Notes: a model not told the origin generated them from the sequence alone. Positions 1 through 7,690 are shown, numbered from the stretch's first letter. The stretch is DNA of 64,000 nucleotides from Pantoea deleyi (GCF_022647325.1 NZ_CP071405.1:744001-808000); one strand, 5' to 3'. A program made the numbers and translations.

Positions 1-33
1 CGTTTCCGGCCAGAACGACAACCGAAGACCATT

Positions 34-228
34 ATGCGACGCTTATTGATTTCACTTATTCTGGCATTGCCTGTTATGGCAATGGCGCAGCAGGCTGAGC
101 CTTTCTCACCGCCTGCCGGACTGCATCCCCACTCTCAAGGCTCTCAGCATGAAATTCTGGGCGACGGAGAGCTGCCGGAGCACACCGGCTCACACGCTTC
201 TCTCTCCGGATTCAACGACACGCTGTAA
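34..228 (+). CDS. Small secreted protein of unknown function (64 aa)
   Basis: I do not recognise this protein. The first 18-19 residues look like a classical Sec signal peptide: basic MRR start, hydrophobic LLISLILALPVMA core, and AMA before QQ as a signal peptidase I site. The mature part of about 45 residues is polar, rich in Gly, Ser, His, Pro and Glu, and has no cysteine. Export to the periplasm or medium is inferred from the signal only. The ribosome binding site is weak, and the upstream context is cut off by the window edge, so an operon with an unseen upstream gene is possible. The signal peptide argues that the ORF is real. Confidence 0.55.
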   Translation: MRRLLISLILALPVMAMAQQAEPFSPPAGLHPHSQGSQHEILGDGELPEHTGSHASLSGFNDTL

Positions 229-435
229 GTGCGGGTGCGCTGCTGTTAACCGCAGCGCACAAAGGTGCCCGGCTCATCAGTAGCCGGATGCGCTCACGCT
301 ATTCACCTCCCGGTCCAGCCTCTTCCTGCTGCCTCTCTCTGATTCGTCCCTGTTATCCCCGGCTGTTCTGCGGTCCGCTTCGCGCTATTCCGGTCGATCC
401 TGTGGCCGGATGATGCGTCGCCTCGTCGGCGCAAA

Positions 436-487
436 ATATATCTTATCGCGGCCGATCGCATTTTTCGTTCTTGTGCTGAAGATATAT
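436..487. promoter_or_regulatory. Paired inverted repeats, candidate YqjI (PadR-family) operator
   Basis: ATATATCTT at 436-444 is the exact reverse complement of AAGATATAT at 479-487. The right arm also sits in the perfect palindrome GATATATC (481-488). E. coli YqjI is known to act on several sites in the yqjH-yqjI intergenic region. That these repeats are its operators here is inferred from their position 90-140 bp before yqjH, with a YqjI-type gene immediately downstream. Confidence 0.45.
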
Positions 488-510
488 CATAGCTAATCTT
501 CTGGCTTCAG

Positions 511-529
511 ATGCGAATGATTGTTATTT
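511..529. promoter_or_regulatory. Possible Fur box upstream of yqjH
   Basis: The 19 bases from 511 contain AATGATTGTTATT, which matches the Fur consensus in its core but is imperfect: about 11 of 19 positions in the best register. It lies about 50 bp before the start codon of a siderophore-reductase gene of a type that is Fur-regulated in E. coli. The call is weak on sequence alone. Confidence 0.35.
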
Positions 530-576
530 AACTCCGGCGCGCCCGACCTGCGGGCATACCGGCTTCCGGGAGAGAC

Positions 577-1359
577 ATGTTGCCTACATCAGCGAATCCA
601 CGTACGCCGCAGCGCGTCCGCAATGAATTACGTTTCCGCCATATTGAGGTCGTCAGTAAAACGCAGATCGCCGGTCACTTCTGGCGTATCCGCTTCAGCG
701 GCAGCGATCTGGCGGGCTTTACCTCGCCAGGCTTCGACGATCACATCAAAGTCTTCTTTCCGGCTGACGATACGCCGCTCGCGCTGCCGCAGATGACGGA
801 AGAGGGCATCGTCTGGCCAGCGGGTCTGCGCCCGCAGGCGCGGGACTACACGCCGCTGGAATTTGATGGTGAGTCTTTACTGACCCTCGACTTCTATATT
901 CATCAGCAGGGTGTCGCCAGTGACTGGGCAACGCGGGCGCAGCCTGGCGATCGGCTGGTTATCGGCGGGCCGCGCGGCTCGCTGGTGGTGCCGACCGATT
1001 ATGCTTTCCAGCTCTGCGTCTGCGATGAAACCGGTCTGCCCGCCTTTGCGCGCCGTCAGCGCGACGTGCAGGCGCAGACGCTGCATCTGTTCGCCTTCAC
1101 CGATGAAGCGACGGGCCGCGACTACCTGGCAGAGACGGATAACCTGACCGCACACTGGCTCGGCAGCGGCCAGATGCAGAAGGCGCAGATCGACGAACTG
1201 ATAGCCCGGCTGGATGCGATCGCGCTGCCGGCAGAAGATTACTTTATCTGGCTGACCGGCGAGGGGGAGGCGGTGAAAGCCCTCTCGGACTACTTCACGC
1301 TGCAGCGCGGCCTCGACAGCCGCTTCGTGCGGGCGGTGGCCTACTGGCACGCGAAGTAG
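577..1359 (+). CDS. yqjH: Siderophore-interacting NADPH-dependent ferric-chelate reductase, YqjH/ViuB family
   Basis: This cytoplasmic FAD enzyme reduces ferric siderophores with NADPH to release iron. The protein has 260 residues, close to the family norm. The N-terminal half is the FAD-binding beta-barrel, with the R-x-Y-T flavin motif (RDYTPL, about residues 89-94). The family signature DWATRAQPGDRLVIGGPRGS follows, then the NAD(P)H-binding SIP domain with GEGEAVKAL near the C terminus. The PadR-family regulator lies 71 bp downstream on the same strand. E. coli has yqjH and yqjI divergent, so the arrangement differs. An AT-rich control region with a Fur-like box and inverted repeats lies upstream, suggesting iron and metal control. 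Confidence 0.92.
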   Translation: MLPTSANPRTPQRVRNELRFRHIEVVSKTQIAGHFWRIRFSGSDLAGFTSPGFDDHIKVFFPADDTPLALPQMTEEGIVWPAGLRPQARDYTPLEFDGESLLTLDFYIHQQGVASDWATRAQPGDRLVIGGPRGSLVVPTDYAFQLCVCDETGLPAFARRQRDVQAQTLHLFAFTDEATGRDYLAETDNLTAHWLGSGQMQKAQIDELIARLDAIALPAEDYFIWLTGEGEAVKALSDYFTLQRGLDSRFVRAVAYWHAK

Positions 1360-1430
1360 GCGGTTACGGCAATTGAGTTTTGTCAGGCGGCGAACTACCA
1401 TCAACCTCCTTTTTCTCCGCAGGGCAGGCC

Positions 1431-1961
1431 ATGAAACCGTATCCGACTTCCACTTCCTCTGACGCGCAGGCTGGCTGCGGCGGGCGTCGCAAACGACGTG
1501 AAAAAATGCTGGAAGCGAGTGAGATCCGCCTGCTGATGCTGCACTTTCTGGAACAGCGTGCGGCGCACGGCTATGAGCTGATTAAGTCGGTTGAGGAGCT
1601 GTCAAAGGGAGAGTATTCACCGAGTCCGGGAATTATCTATCCCAATCTGACGCTGCTGGAGGAGATGGAGGCGATTCAGGTGGTGGATGCGCAGGCCACA
1701 CGCAAAGCCTATCGCCTGACGCCCGCAGGCAGGGCGCAGCTGGCCGAACAGCGTGAAACGGTTCTCAGCCTGATTGCGCGGCTCTCTTCACTGGCAGTGC
1801 TGGTCAACAACCGCAGCATTCCTGCCGTGGAGCAGGCGATTCACGGGCTGAAGGTCGCGCTGAACCGGCGGCTGGCGCAGGAAGATATCTCAGACGCCGC
1901 GCTGCAGACGCTGATTCAGGCGCTGCATGACGCGGCAGAGAAAATCACCCGCAGCGAATAG
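1431..1961 (+). CDS. yqjI: PadR-family transcriptional regulator, YqjI-like
   Basis: This DNA-binding regulator is expected to repress yqjH and probably itself. E. coli YqjI does this and is inactivated by nickel. The 176 residues hold a PadR winged helix (about 25-105) with the YqjI-like motifs HGYELIK and PSPGIIYPNL, followed by a helical dimerisation tail. The ATG at 1431 was chosen because the protein then begins just before the conserved domain and an AGGGCAGG sequence precedes it; an in-frame ATG at 1380 lacks support. The N terminus has only one Cys and none of the long His/Cys-rich metal-binding arm of E. coli YqjI, so the sensed signal may differ. The gene ends two bases before the convergent stop of the Rdx-family gene. 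Confidence 0.82.
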   Translation: MKPYPTSTSSDAQAGCGGRRKRREKMLEASEIRLLMLHFLEQRAAHGYELIKSVEELSKGEYSPSPGIIYPNLTLLEEMEAIQVVDAQATRKAYRLTPAGRAQLAEQRETVLSLIARLSSLAVLVNNRSIPAVEQAIHGLKVALNRRLAQEDISDAALQTLIQALHDAAEKITRSE

Positions 1962-1963
1962 CC

Positions 1964-2260
1964 TTAGCTGATTTCCGTTTTGTGCTTGTCGATATGACCC
2001 AGCGTGCGGTCCGGGAAGCAGATGTCGCGCACGCGCTGCTTCAGCGTGGTCGCGTCCGGGAAGCCGCCATCGCGCTTACGTTCCCACAGCAGATGCTCAT
2101 CCAGCATAATCTCGAAAACACCGCCGGTGCCCGGCTTCAGCGTCACCTCCGCCAGATCTTCCGCGAACGTGTGCAGCAGTTCCTGTGCCATCCATGCGGA
2201 CCGCATCAGCCAGTTGCACTGCATACAGTAATGAATAACGACCACCGGTTTTTGCGCCAT
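1964..2260 (-). CDS. SelT/SelW/SelH (Rdx) family protein
   Basis: This is a small thioredoxin-like protein of 98 residues from the family of selenoprotein W homologues. The family hallmark CxxC is seen near the N terminus (C-M-Q-C, residues 12-15), with cysteines at both positions and therefore no selenocysteine. A GTGGVFEI segment follows, matching the beta-strand region of the family. The function is unproven; a redox role in the cytoplasm is the usual assumption. The gene is convergent with yqjI and ends two bases from it. Its start codon faces the long intergenic region before pncC, so it is probably monocistronic. Confidence 0.85.
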   Translation of the reverse strand: MAQKPVVVIHYCMQCNWLMRSAWMAQELLHTFAEDLAEVTLKPGTGGVFEIMLDEHLLWERKRDGGFPDATTLKQRVRDICFPDRTLGHIDKHKTEIS

Positions 2261-2721
2261 AACTCTCTTCCTTTACGTATGAATAAATGCTGATGCATTC
2301 GGGTTAAAAATCTGTGCGCTGTGGTGAGTTATCCCGATAAACCTGCCTGATGGCATGGGGCGGGTACAAAGCCTGAATCGTCGGCATGGTGTTCATGCCT
2401 GGTGCCGCGTTGACCGCGTGCTTTTTTATGCTGCCGGCGGGCAGGGAGGCGAATAGTAACAACTAATCCGTGGCTGCGCGCCTCTGCGACCCGTTTTTCA
2501 GCGATTGACGCAGCTTCCCGCCTGCCTGCGGAGAGGCCGCGCGGCCGGACAGCCTCTGCCACGGCGCGCTCAGCCCGATCCTCAGGGTCATGCTAAGCGT
2601 AACCCGCCTGATATTCAACCCTGATTTCTGGCCGTTTCGCTTTTAAAAACATTGCCTTGCGAGCTTTTAATTGCCGATTTTGCGCTATACCTGGAGTGCC
2701 TGACAGACTGAGGAGACCACT
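2261..2721. other. 461-bp intergenic region, no gene supported
   Basis: The stretch separates divergent genes (Rdx-family on minus, pncC on plus), so both promoters should lie here. An open frame on the minus strand (about 2329-2562) is Arg/Ala-rich, matches nothing I know, and was left out. An AT-rich patch at 2635-2690 ending in CTATAC (2685-2690) is the likeliest -10 region for pncC, but I see no well-spaced -35. Confidence 0.4.
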
Positions 2722-3219
2722 ATGGCGACATCACTTGATCAGACCGCTGAACAACTGGGTAAAATTTTACTCGCTTCCGGATGGCATCTGACCACCGCCG
2801 AATCCTGCACCGCCGGGCTTATCAGCATGACGCTGGCGGCGGTAGAGAGCAGCGGCGACTTTTACACGAGCGGCTTTGTGACCTACAGCGAAAACGCCAA
2901 AATCCGCCTGCTGGGGGTGCATCCCGACACGCTGAAGCAGCACACGGCGGTGAGCGAACAGACGGCCAGAGAGATGGTGCAGGGGGCCTGCGCCCGTTCG
3001 GGCGAACCAGTGGGATTATCGATTACCGGCTATGCCGGGCCGGACGGCGGAGACGATGGTACCCCGGCGGGTACCATCTGGTTCGGCTGGATGTTGCCGG
3101 ACGGCACGGATGAGGCGGAGTGCCATCAGTTCAGCGGCGATCCAAAATCCGTGATGGAGCAGGGCACAGAGTTCGCGCTGCAGGGGCTGATCAAACGGTT
3201 ACGGCGGGCCGCCCGCTAG
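2722..3219 (+). CDS. pncC: CinA C-terminal family nicotinamide-nucleotide amidase (PncC/YdeJ type)
   Basis: The family deamidates nicotinamide mononucleotide to nicotinic acid mononucleotide in pyridine-nucleotide recycling. The protein is a stand-alone amidase domain of 165 residues, without the N-terminal MoCF domain of full CinA. Seen motifs are TTAESCTAGL (about 23-32) carrying the catalytic Ser, SGFVTYS, HTAVSEQTAREM, and SITGYAGPDGGDDGTPAGTIWF. From memory, the ISGYAGP/DGTPAGT wording is closer to the E. coli paralogue YdeJ than to PncC (YgaD), and activity in the YdeJ branch is less certain. A GAGGAG ribosome binding site precedes the ATG. The gene converges on acuI with 25 bp between the stops. 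Confidence 0.85.
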   Translation: MATSLDQTAEQLGKILLASGWHLTTAESCTAGLISMTLAAVESSGDFYTSGFVTYSENAKIRLLGVHPDTLKQHTAVSEQTAREMVQGACARSGEPVGLSITGYAGPDGGDDGTPAGTIWFGWMLPDGTDEAECHQFSGDPKSVMEQGTEFALQGLIKRLRRAAR

Positions 3220-3244
3220 AGGCGTGCACCGTACCTTTCTGGAT

Positions 3245-4228
3245 TCAGCGGCAGTCGACGATCAGCCGACCCTGCACACGCCCCTCCAGCAGAGCCTGCG
3301 CGCCCTCTCTGGCTTCGCTCAGCGGGATCACCCGGCTCAGCCTGCTGAGCCGTTCGCTATCCAGCAGCTCACCGAGGCGCTGCCACGCCTGCTGGCGAAG
3401 CGGTTTCGGACACATCACGCTATCGACACCGGCCAGCGTCACGCCACGCAGGATAAAGGGGGCGACGCTGGCTGGCAGGTCGAGCCCCTGGGCCATGCCG
3501 CAGGCCGCGACCACGCCGTCCCGCCGCGTGGCGGCCAGGACATTCGCCAGCGTGTGGCTGCCAACGCTGTCGATGGCGGCGGCCCACTGCTCTTTAGCCA
3601 GCGGCTTGCCGGGCTGGGATAACGCTTCGCGATCCATCACCGAGGTTGCACCCAGGGTGTCGATTAACCAGCCGTGGTCGCTGGCGCGTCCGCTCGATGC
3701 CGTCACCTCATAGCCCAGACGTGCCAGCAGGCTGACGCTATAGCTGCCGACGCCGCCGCTGGCGCCGGTCACCAGCACCGGTCCGCGTTCCGGCGTGATG
3801 CCCTGCTTTTCCAGCGCCATCACGCAGAGCATCGCGGTCAGGCCCGCCGTGCCGATAGCCATCGTCTGTAACGGACTCAGCGTGGCGGGCACCTTCACCA
3901 GCCAGTCACCGCTGACGCTGGCCTTCTGCGCCAGGCCGCCCCACTGTTTTTCACCGACGCCCCAGCCCGTCAGCAGCGCCACATCATCCTCTTTCCAGTC
4001 GGGATGGCGGCTGGCCGTCACCCGGCCAACAAAATCGATACCCGGCACCATCGGAAACTGGCGCACGATTGGGCCTTTATTGCAGATCGCCAGAGCATCT
4101 TTGTAGTTGAGGGATGAGTAGCTGACGTCGAGCGTGACATCGTGGTCGGGCAGGTGGGATTCGGGGAGATCTTTCAGCAGGGAATGATAACCCTGTTCGT
4201 CATTTTCAATGACCAGTGCCTTGAACAT
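3245..4228 (-). CDS. acuI: Acrylyl-CoA reductase-type quinone oxidoreductase, AcuI/YhdH family (MDR superfamily)
   Basis: This cytosolic NADPH-dependent enzyme reduces acrylyl-CoA to propionyl-CoA, detoxifying acrylyl-CoA. The 327 residues have the family length and the YhdH order of motifs: SSLNYKDALAI (about 38-48), FPMVPGIDFVGRV, LLTGWGVGE, and the Rossmann dinucleotide loop VTGASGGVGSYSVSLL. FILRGVTLAGVDSVMCP follows late in the protein. No zinc ligands are present, as expected for this MDR branch. It has no linked pathway genes and is probably monocistronic, with its promoter in the gap shared with speC. Confidence 0.92.
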   Translation of the reverse strand: MFKALVIENDEQGYHSLLKDLPESHLPDHDVTLDVSYSSLNYKDALAICNKGPIVRQFPMVPGIDFVGRVTASRHPDWKEDDVALLTGWGVGEKQWGGLAQKASVSGDWLVKVPATLSPLQTMAIGTAGLTAMLCVMALEKQGITPERGPVLVTGASGGVGSYSVSLLARLGYEVTASSGRASDHGWLIDTLGATSVMDREALSQPGKPLAKEQWAAAIDSVGSHTLANVLAATRRDGVVAACGMAQGLDLPASVAPFILRGVTLAGVDSVMCPKPLRQQAWQRLGELLDSERLSRLSRVIPLSEAREGAQALLEGRVQGRLIVDCR

Positions 4229-4560
4229 GCCGCCTCCGGCAGAATGGAAAAGAGAGGCTAAGTCTACGCCAGGCTGCCGCGATGCGGTAGGGCAGGCGGG
4301 CGCATCCGGACCAGCAGAGCGACTGCCTGGATAATGCGCATTCAGATCCGCGAGACAATAAGTGCATAAATCCGCATATATTTCAGATAATTAATCGAAA
4401 GGTGAAAGGTTGGTGGGTGAATTAAACTATATAAATCAATGTGTTAAGCGATGGCGGGGTGGGTGGATAATTCGGCGTTGCGGCTTGTCGGTGCTTAAAA
4501 AAGATGACATGATGAGCGCCACTTTTTTGACCCTGCTTCTTCACCATCGAGGACGTCGCC
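4229..4560. other. Upstream part of the acuI-speC intergenic region
   Basis: This 332-bp stretch begins the 563-bp gap between divergent acuI and speC. It is AT-rich between about 4330 and 4440 and includes TATATA at 4428-4433 as a possible -10 element; I see no matching -35 at good spacing. The speC transcript should start here, giving a 5' leader of several hundred bases that contains the small ORF at 4561-4662. A longer open frame across 4410-4751 has no coding character I can recognise. Confidence 0.45.
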
Positions 4561-4662
4561 ATGTCCGGTTTACCGCGCATCCGCCCGTCTTACCGTTCGC
4601 GTTTTCCGGCGCACAGCGGGCTGTTCTCTTTCCCGACATCCCGATTACTGACCATGCGGTGA
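4561..4662 (+). CDS. Candidate SpeFL-like leader peptide upstream of speC (33 aa)
   Basis: This is a short ORF of 33 codons ending 129 nt before speC. It has a good Shine-Dalgarno, GAGGA at 4549-4553, seven bases from the ATG. The peptide is rich in Arg, Ser, Pro and Phe. Aligned without gaps to E. coli SpeFL (34 aa, from memory), it shares a P-x-I-R start, then A-H nine residues after the R, then F at +4 and F at +6 after that H. E. coli SpeFL stalls the ribosome on binding ornithine and thereby induces speF. A similar ornithine-sensing role ahead of speC is inferred. Similarity is limited to about seven key positions, so homology is not certain. Confidence 0.55.
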   Translation: MSGLPRIRPSYRSRFPAHSGLFSFPTSRLLTMR

Positions 4663-4733
4663 GTCCGTCAGGCGGTGGCGGTGGAGCATCCTTCACCCGC
4701 TGCGTAATGCCTGCCGATCGTTCATTATTCGCC

Positions 4734-4785
4734 GGGGCTCCGTCCCCATAATTGTGCCGCAGGCACTTCTCCCTGACGTTGGGGA
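4734..4785 (+). promoter_or_regulatory. Alternative hairpins that could mask the speC ribosome binding site
   Basis: TCCCCA at 4743-4748 is the exact complement of TGGGGA at 4780-4785, which contains the speC Shine-Dalgarno. Between them sits a nested hairpin, GTGCC (4754-4758) with GGCAC (4762-4766). Upstream, GGGG at 4734-4737 can instead pair with CCCC at 4744-4747, which would free the ribosome binding site. The two pairings exclude each other, as in a switch. The function is inferred from pairing only. Confidence 0.45.
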
Positions 4786-4791
4786 TTCGCT

Positions 4792-6945
4792 ATGACTCCA
4801 CTGAAAATTGCTGCCAGCGCCGCCGTTGCGCCCAGCCTGACCCTGAACACCGCGCGTGATGTCGTGACGCTGGATAACACCGATTTTACCGATGTGGCGG
4901 CGGTTGTCGTCTCGCTGGCGGATACCCGCAGCGGGGTACTGGCCCTGCTGCGCCACACCGGCTTCAATCTGCCGGTCTTTGTCGCGAACGCCTTTGAAGA
5001 GGAGGTGATGCACCTGCCCGGCGTCAGCGGTGAGCTGAATGGCGAGCCGGAGGCGTGGCAGGCGCTGGAGGCGGCTGCGCAGGCGTATGAAGCGGCGCTG
5101 CTGCCGCCGTTCTTTGAGACGCTGAGCCGCTATGTCGATATGCAGAACAGCACCTTTGCCTGTCCCGGTCATCAGGGCGGTGCGTTCTTTAAAAAGCATC
5201 CGGCAGGCAAACAGTTCTTCGACTTTTATGGCGAGAACGTTTTCCGTTCGGACATGTGCAATGCCGACGTCAAGCTGGGCGACCTGCTGATCCATGAAGG
5301 CTCCGCCAAAGATGCGCAGAAGTATGCCGCGAAGGTGTTTAACGCCGACAAAACCTACTTTGTGCTGAACGGCACCTCCAGCGCCAATAAGGTTGTTACC
5401 AATGCGCTGCTGACCCGGGGCGATCTGGTGCTGTTCGACCGCAACAATCACAAGTCGAACCATCATGGTGCGCTGATTCAGGCGGGCGCGACGCCGGTTT
5501 ATCTGGAAGCGGCGCGTAATCCCTTTGGCTTTATTGGCGGTATCGACGCGCACTGCTTTGATGAGACTTATTTGCGCGAACAGATTGCGGCGGTAGCACC
5601 CGCGCGTGCCGGGGAGGCGCGGCCGTTCCGTCTGGCGATTATTCAGCTGGGTACCTATGACGGCACGGTCTACAACGCGCGTCAGGTGGTGGATCGCATC
5701 GGCCACCTGTGCGATTACATCCTGTTTGACTCCGCCTGGCTCGGCTATGAGCAGTTTATTCCGCTGATGGAGGGCTGTTCGCCGCTGACGCTGGAGCTGA
5801 ACGAGAACGATCCCGGCATCTTTGTCACGCAGTCCGTGCACAAGCAGCTGGCCGGTTTTTCGCAGACGTCGCAGATCCATAAAAAGGATAATCACATCCG
5901 CGGCCAGCGGCGCTTCTGTCCGCACAAGCGTCTGAACAACGCCTTTATGCTGCACGCGTCCACCAGCCCGTTTTATCCGCTGTTTGCCGCGCTGGATATC
6001 AACGCCAGAATGCATCAGGGCGAAGCGGGACGTCGGATGTGGGATGAGTGCGTCAGGCTGGGGATAGATGCGCGCAAGGCGATCCTGGAACGCTGTGACA
6101 TGATCCTGCCGTTTGTGCCGGAGAAGGTGGCGGGAGCGCGCTGGCAGGATGCTCCGACGGAGACGATCGCCCGCGATCTGCGCTACTTCAGCTTTGAACC
6201 GCAGGAAAAGTGGCACGGTTTTGCCGGTTATGCACGCGATCAGTATCGGGTCGATCCCTGTAAGCTCCTGCTGACCACGCCGGGCATCGACGCGGTCAGC
6301 GGTGAGTATAGTGAGTTTGGTATACCGGCGACGATCCTGGCGAACTACCTGCGTGAGAACGGCATCGTGCCGGAGAAGTGCGATCTCAACTCGATCCTGT
6401 TCCTGCTGACGCCCGCAGAGAGTCCGGAGAAGATGGCCAATCTGGTGGCGATGCTGGCGCAGTTTGAGCAGCACGTTAAAGAGGATGCGCCGCTGGCCGA
6501 AGTGCTGCCGACCCTCTACCGCAAAAATGCCGGACGCTATGCGGGTTACACCCTGCGGCGTCTCTGTCAGGAGATGCACGATCTCTACGTCAGCCACAAT
6601 GTGAAGGATCTGCAGCGCCTGATGTTCCGCGCCGCAGAGTTCCCGGCGGTCAGGGTGAATCCACAGGATGCGCATCAGGCCTATATTCGCGGCGAGGTGG
6701 AGCTGGTGCCGATAGCCGAGGCAGAAGGGCGAATCGCGGCGGAAGGGGCGCTGCCTTATCCGCCGGGCGTGCTCTGCGTGGTGCCGGGAGAGATCTGGGG
6801 CGGCGCGGTGCAGCGCTATTTCCTGGCGCTGGAAGAGGGGCTGAATCTGCTGCCTGGCTTCTCGCCGGAACTGCAGGGTGTTTACACCGAAGAGGATGAC
6901 CAGGGACGCAAATACCTGGTGGCCAATATGATGGTGGAGGGTTGA
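4792..6945 (+). CDS. speC: Ornithine decarboxylase SpeC
   Basis: This pyridoxal-phosphate enzyme decarboxylates L-ornithine to putrescine, the entry step to polyamines, in the cytoplasm. The 717 residues match the large fold-I bacterial decarboxylase family: N-terminal wing domain (about 1-110), PLP core with FACPGHQGGAFFKKHPAG, LNGTSSANK, DRNNHKSNHHGAL and FDSAWLGYEQF, and the cofactor lysine at residue 351 in SVHK. It follows E. coli SpeC more closely than SpeF, including NPFGFIGGIDAHCF and the C-terminal ALPYPPGVLCVVPGE. A GGGGA ribosome binding site lies six bases before the ATG and may be sequestered in the leader. A 33-codon leader ORF lies upstream. The GC-rich repeats begin within a few bases of the stop. 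Confidence 0.97.
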   Translation: MTPLKIAASAAVAPSLTLNTARDVVTLDNTDFTDVAAVVVSLADTRSGVLALLRHTGFNLPVFVANAFEEEVMHLPGVSGELNGEPEAWQALEAAAQAYEAALLPPFFETLSRYVDMQNSTFACPGHQGGAFFKKHPAGKQFFDFYGENVFRSDMCNADVKLGDLLIHEGSAKDAQKYAAKVFNADKTYFVLNGTSSANKVVTNALLTRGDLVLFDRNNHKSNHHGALIQAGATPVYLEAARNPFGFIGGIDAHCFDETYLREQIAAVAPARAGEARPFRLAIIQLGTYDGTVYNARQVVDRIGHLCDYILFDSAWLGYEQFIPLMEGCSPLTLELNENDPGIFVTQSVHKQLAGFSQTSQIHKKDNHIRGQRRFCPHKRLNNAFMLHASTSPFYPLFAALDINARMHQGEAGRRMWDECVRLGIDARKAILERCDMILPFVPEKVAGARWQDAPTETIARDLRYFSFEPQEKWHGFAGYARDQYRVDPCKLLLTTPGIDAVSGEYSEFGIPATILANYLRENGIVPEKCDLNSILFLLTPAESPEKMANLVAMLAQFEQHVKEDAPLAEVLPTLYRKNAGRYAGYTLRRLCQEMHDLYVSHNVKDLQRLMFRAAEFPAVRVNPQDAHQAYIRGEVELVPIAEAEGRIAAEGALPYPPGVLCVVPGEIWGGAVQRYFLALEEGLNLLPGFSPELQGVYTEEDDQGRKYLVANMMVEG

Positions 6946-6948
6946 TCT

Positions 6949-6983
6949 GAGCGGGTTTTGGCCGCCGGGCGAGGGAGTGTTCG
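6949..6983 (+). repeat. Truncated head of the 341-bp repeat
   Basis: The sequence just after the speC stop (GAGCGGGTTT, then CCGCC-GGCG and GGGAGT-TT) matches the first 35 bases of the repeat unit with a few substitutions and a short gap. The bases before copy 1 (about 6996-7008) also resemble the repeat junction GGCTGTAGTTTTACGC. This looks like a decayed partial copy at the left edge of the array. Confidence 0.6.
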
Positions 6984-7008
6984 CTGCGCGAATGGGGCTG
7001 TGGTTTTG

Positions 7009-7349
7009 CGCTGAGCGGGTTTCGCCCGCCAGGCGCGCGGGAGTTTCAGTTTGCCCGTGCGGGCGGACGCGTTAAGGGGCGGACGCCCGCCCCTTAACAA
7101 TCCCGGCGTCCGGCTGCCTTCGCGCCCCGCTTCGCGGGGTGCCCTCGTCACGCCCTGCGGCCGACGGACCGTCCGGACTCGCCATCCCTGGCTCGCGCCG
7201 TCCTTTCGCCGACGTCCTGTCGGCGCATCCTGGCCTCCGGTTGTTCCTCAGCGCTGCGGACGCCTCTTTCGGACCGTCGCCGGTAAATTTGTTGCCGGTT
7301 GCTGGCAGAGCAGGCCGCTGGCGGTGGGGAATACCAGGCTGTAGTTTTA
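7009..7349 (+). repeat. 341-bp GC-rich tandem repeat, copy 1
   Basis: This is the first full unit of a direct tandem array starting 63 bp after speC. The landmark CGCTGAGCGGGT recurs at 7009, 7350 and 7691, an exact 341-bp period. Each unit carries a perfect 11-bp stem with a 4-base loop (TTAAGGGGCGG at 7072-7082, CCGCCCCTTAA at 7087-7097) and a CCCCGC-TTC-GCGGGG hairpin (7125-7139), plus a GCGGG-TTTCG-CCCGC hairpin at its head. Copies 1 and 2 differ at only a few bases. Frames open on both strands are Arg/Pro-rich by-products of composition. Confidence 0.93.
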
Positions 7350-7690
7350 CGCTGAGCGGGTTTCGCCCGCCAGGCGCGCGGGAGTTTCAGTTTGCCCGTG
7401 CGGGCGGACGCGTTAAGGGGCGGACGCCCGCCCCTTAACAATCCCGGCGTCCGGCTGCCTTCGCGCCCCGCTTCGCGGGGTGCCCTCGACACGCCCTGCG
7501 GCCGACGGACCGTCCGGACTCGCCATCCCTGGCTCGCGCCGTCCTTTCGCCGACGTCCTGTCGGCGCATCCTGGCCTCCGGTTGTTCCTCAGCGCTGCGG
7601 ACGCCTCTTTCAGACCGTCGCCGGTAAATTTGTTGCCGGTTGCTGGCAGAGCAGGCCGCTGGCGGTGGGGAATACCAGGCTGTAGTTTTA
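7350..7690 (+). repeat. 341-bp GC-rich tandem repeat, copy 2
   Basis: This is the second full unit, nearly identical to copy 1. Visible differences are few, for example CTCGAC for CTCGTC near 7488, and CAGACC for CGGACC near 7612. Such high identity over 341 bp implies recent duplication or ongoing gene conversion. The hairpins described for copy 1 are unchanged. Confidence 0.93.

Larger units (their letters stand above)
229..576. other. 348-bp intergenic region holding the yqjH control region
   Basis: No convincing gene is seen here. The left half is GC-rich with no obvious structure. The right half turns AT-rich from about position 431 and holds the inverted repeats and the Fur-like sequence listed separately, just upstream of yqjH. 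A short frame that overlaps the yqjH start in another phase is judged to be a shadow. Confidence 0.6.

Noticed and set aside
2329..2562. 77-codon minus-strand frame between the Rdx-family gene and pncC
   Set aside because: Arg/Ala-rich, no ribosome binding site, no resemblance to a family; lies where promoters are expected.
4410..4751. 113-codon frame in the speC leader
   Set aside because: It has no ribosome binding site and no coding pattern, and overlaps the better supported 33-codon ORF in another frame.
4693..6675. 660-codon open frame antisense to speC
   Set aside because: It mirrors the codon structure of speC on the other strand, has no recognisable domain and is a by-product of GC-rich codon use.
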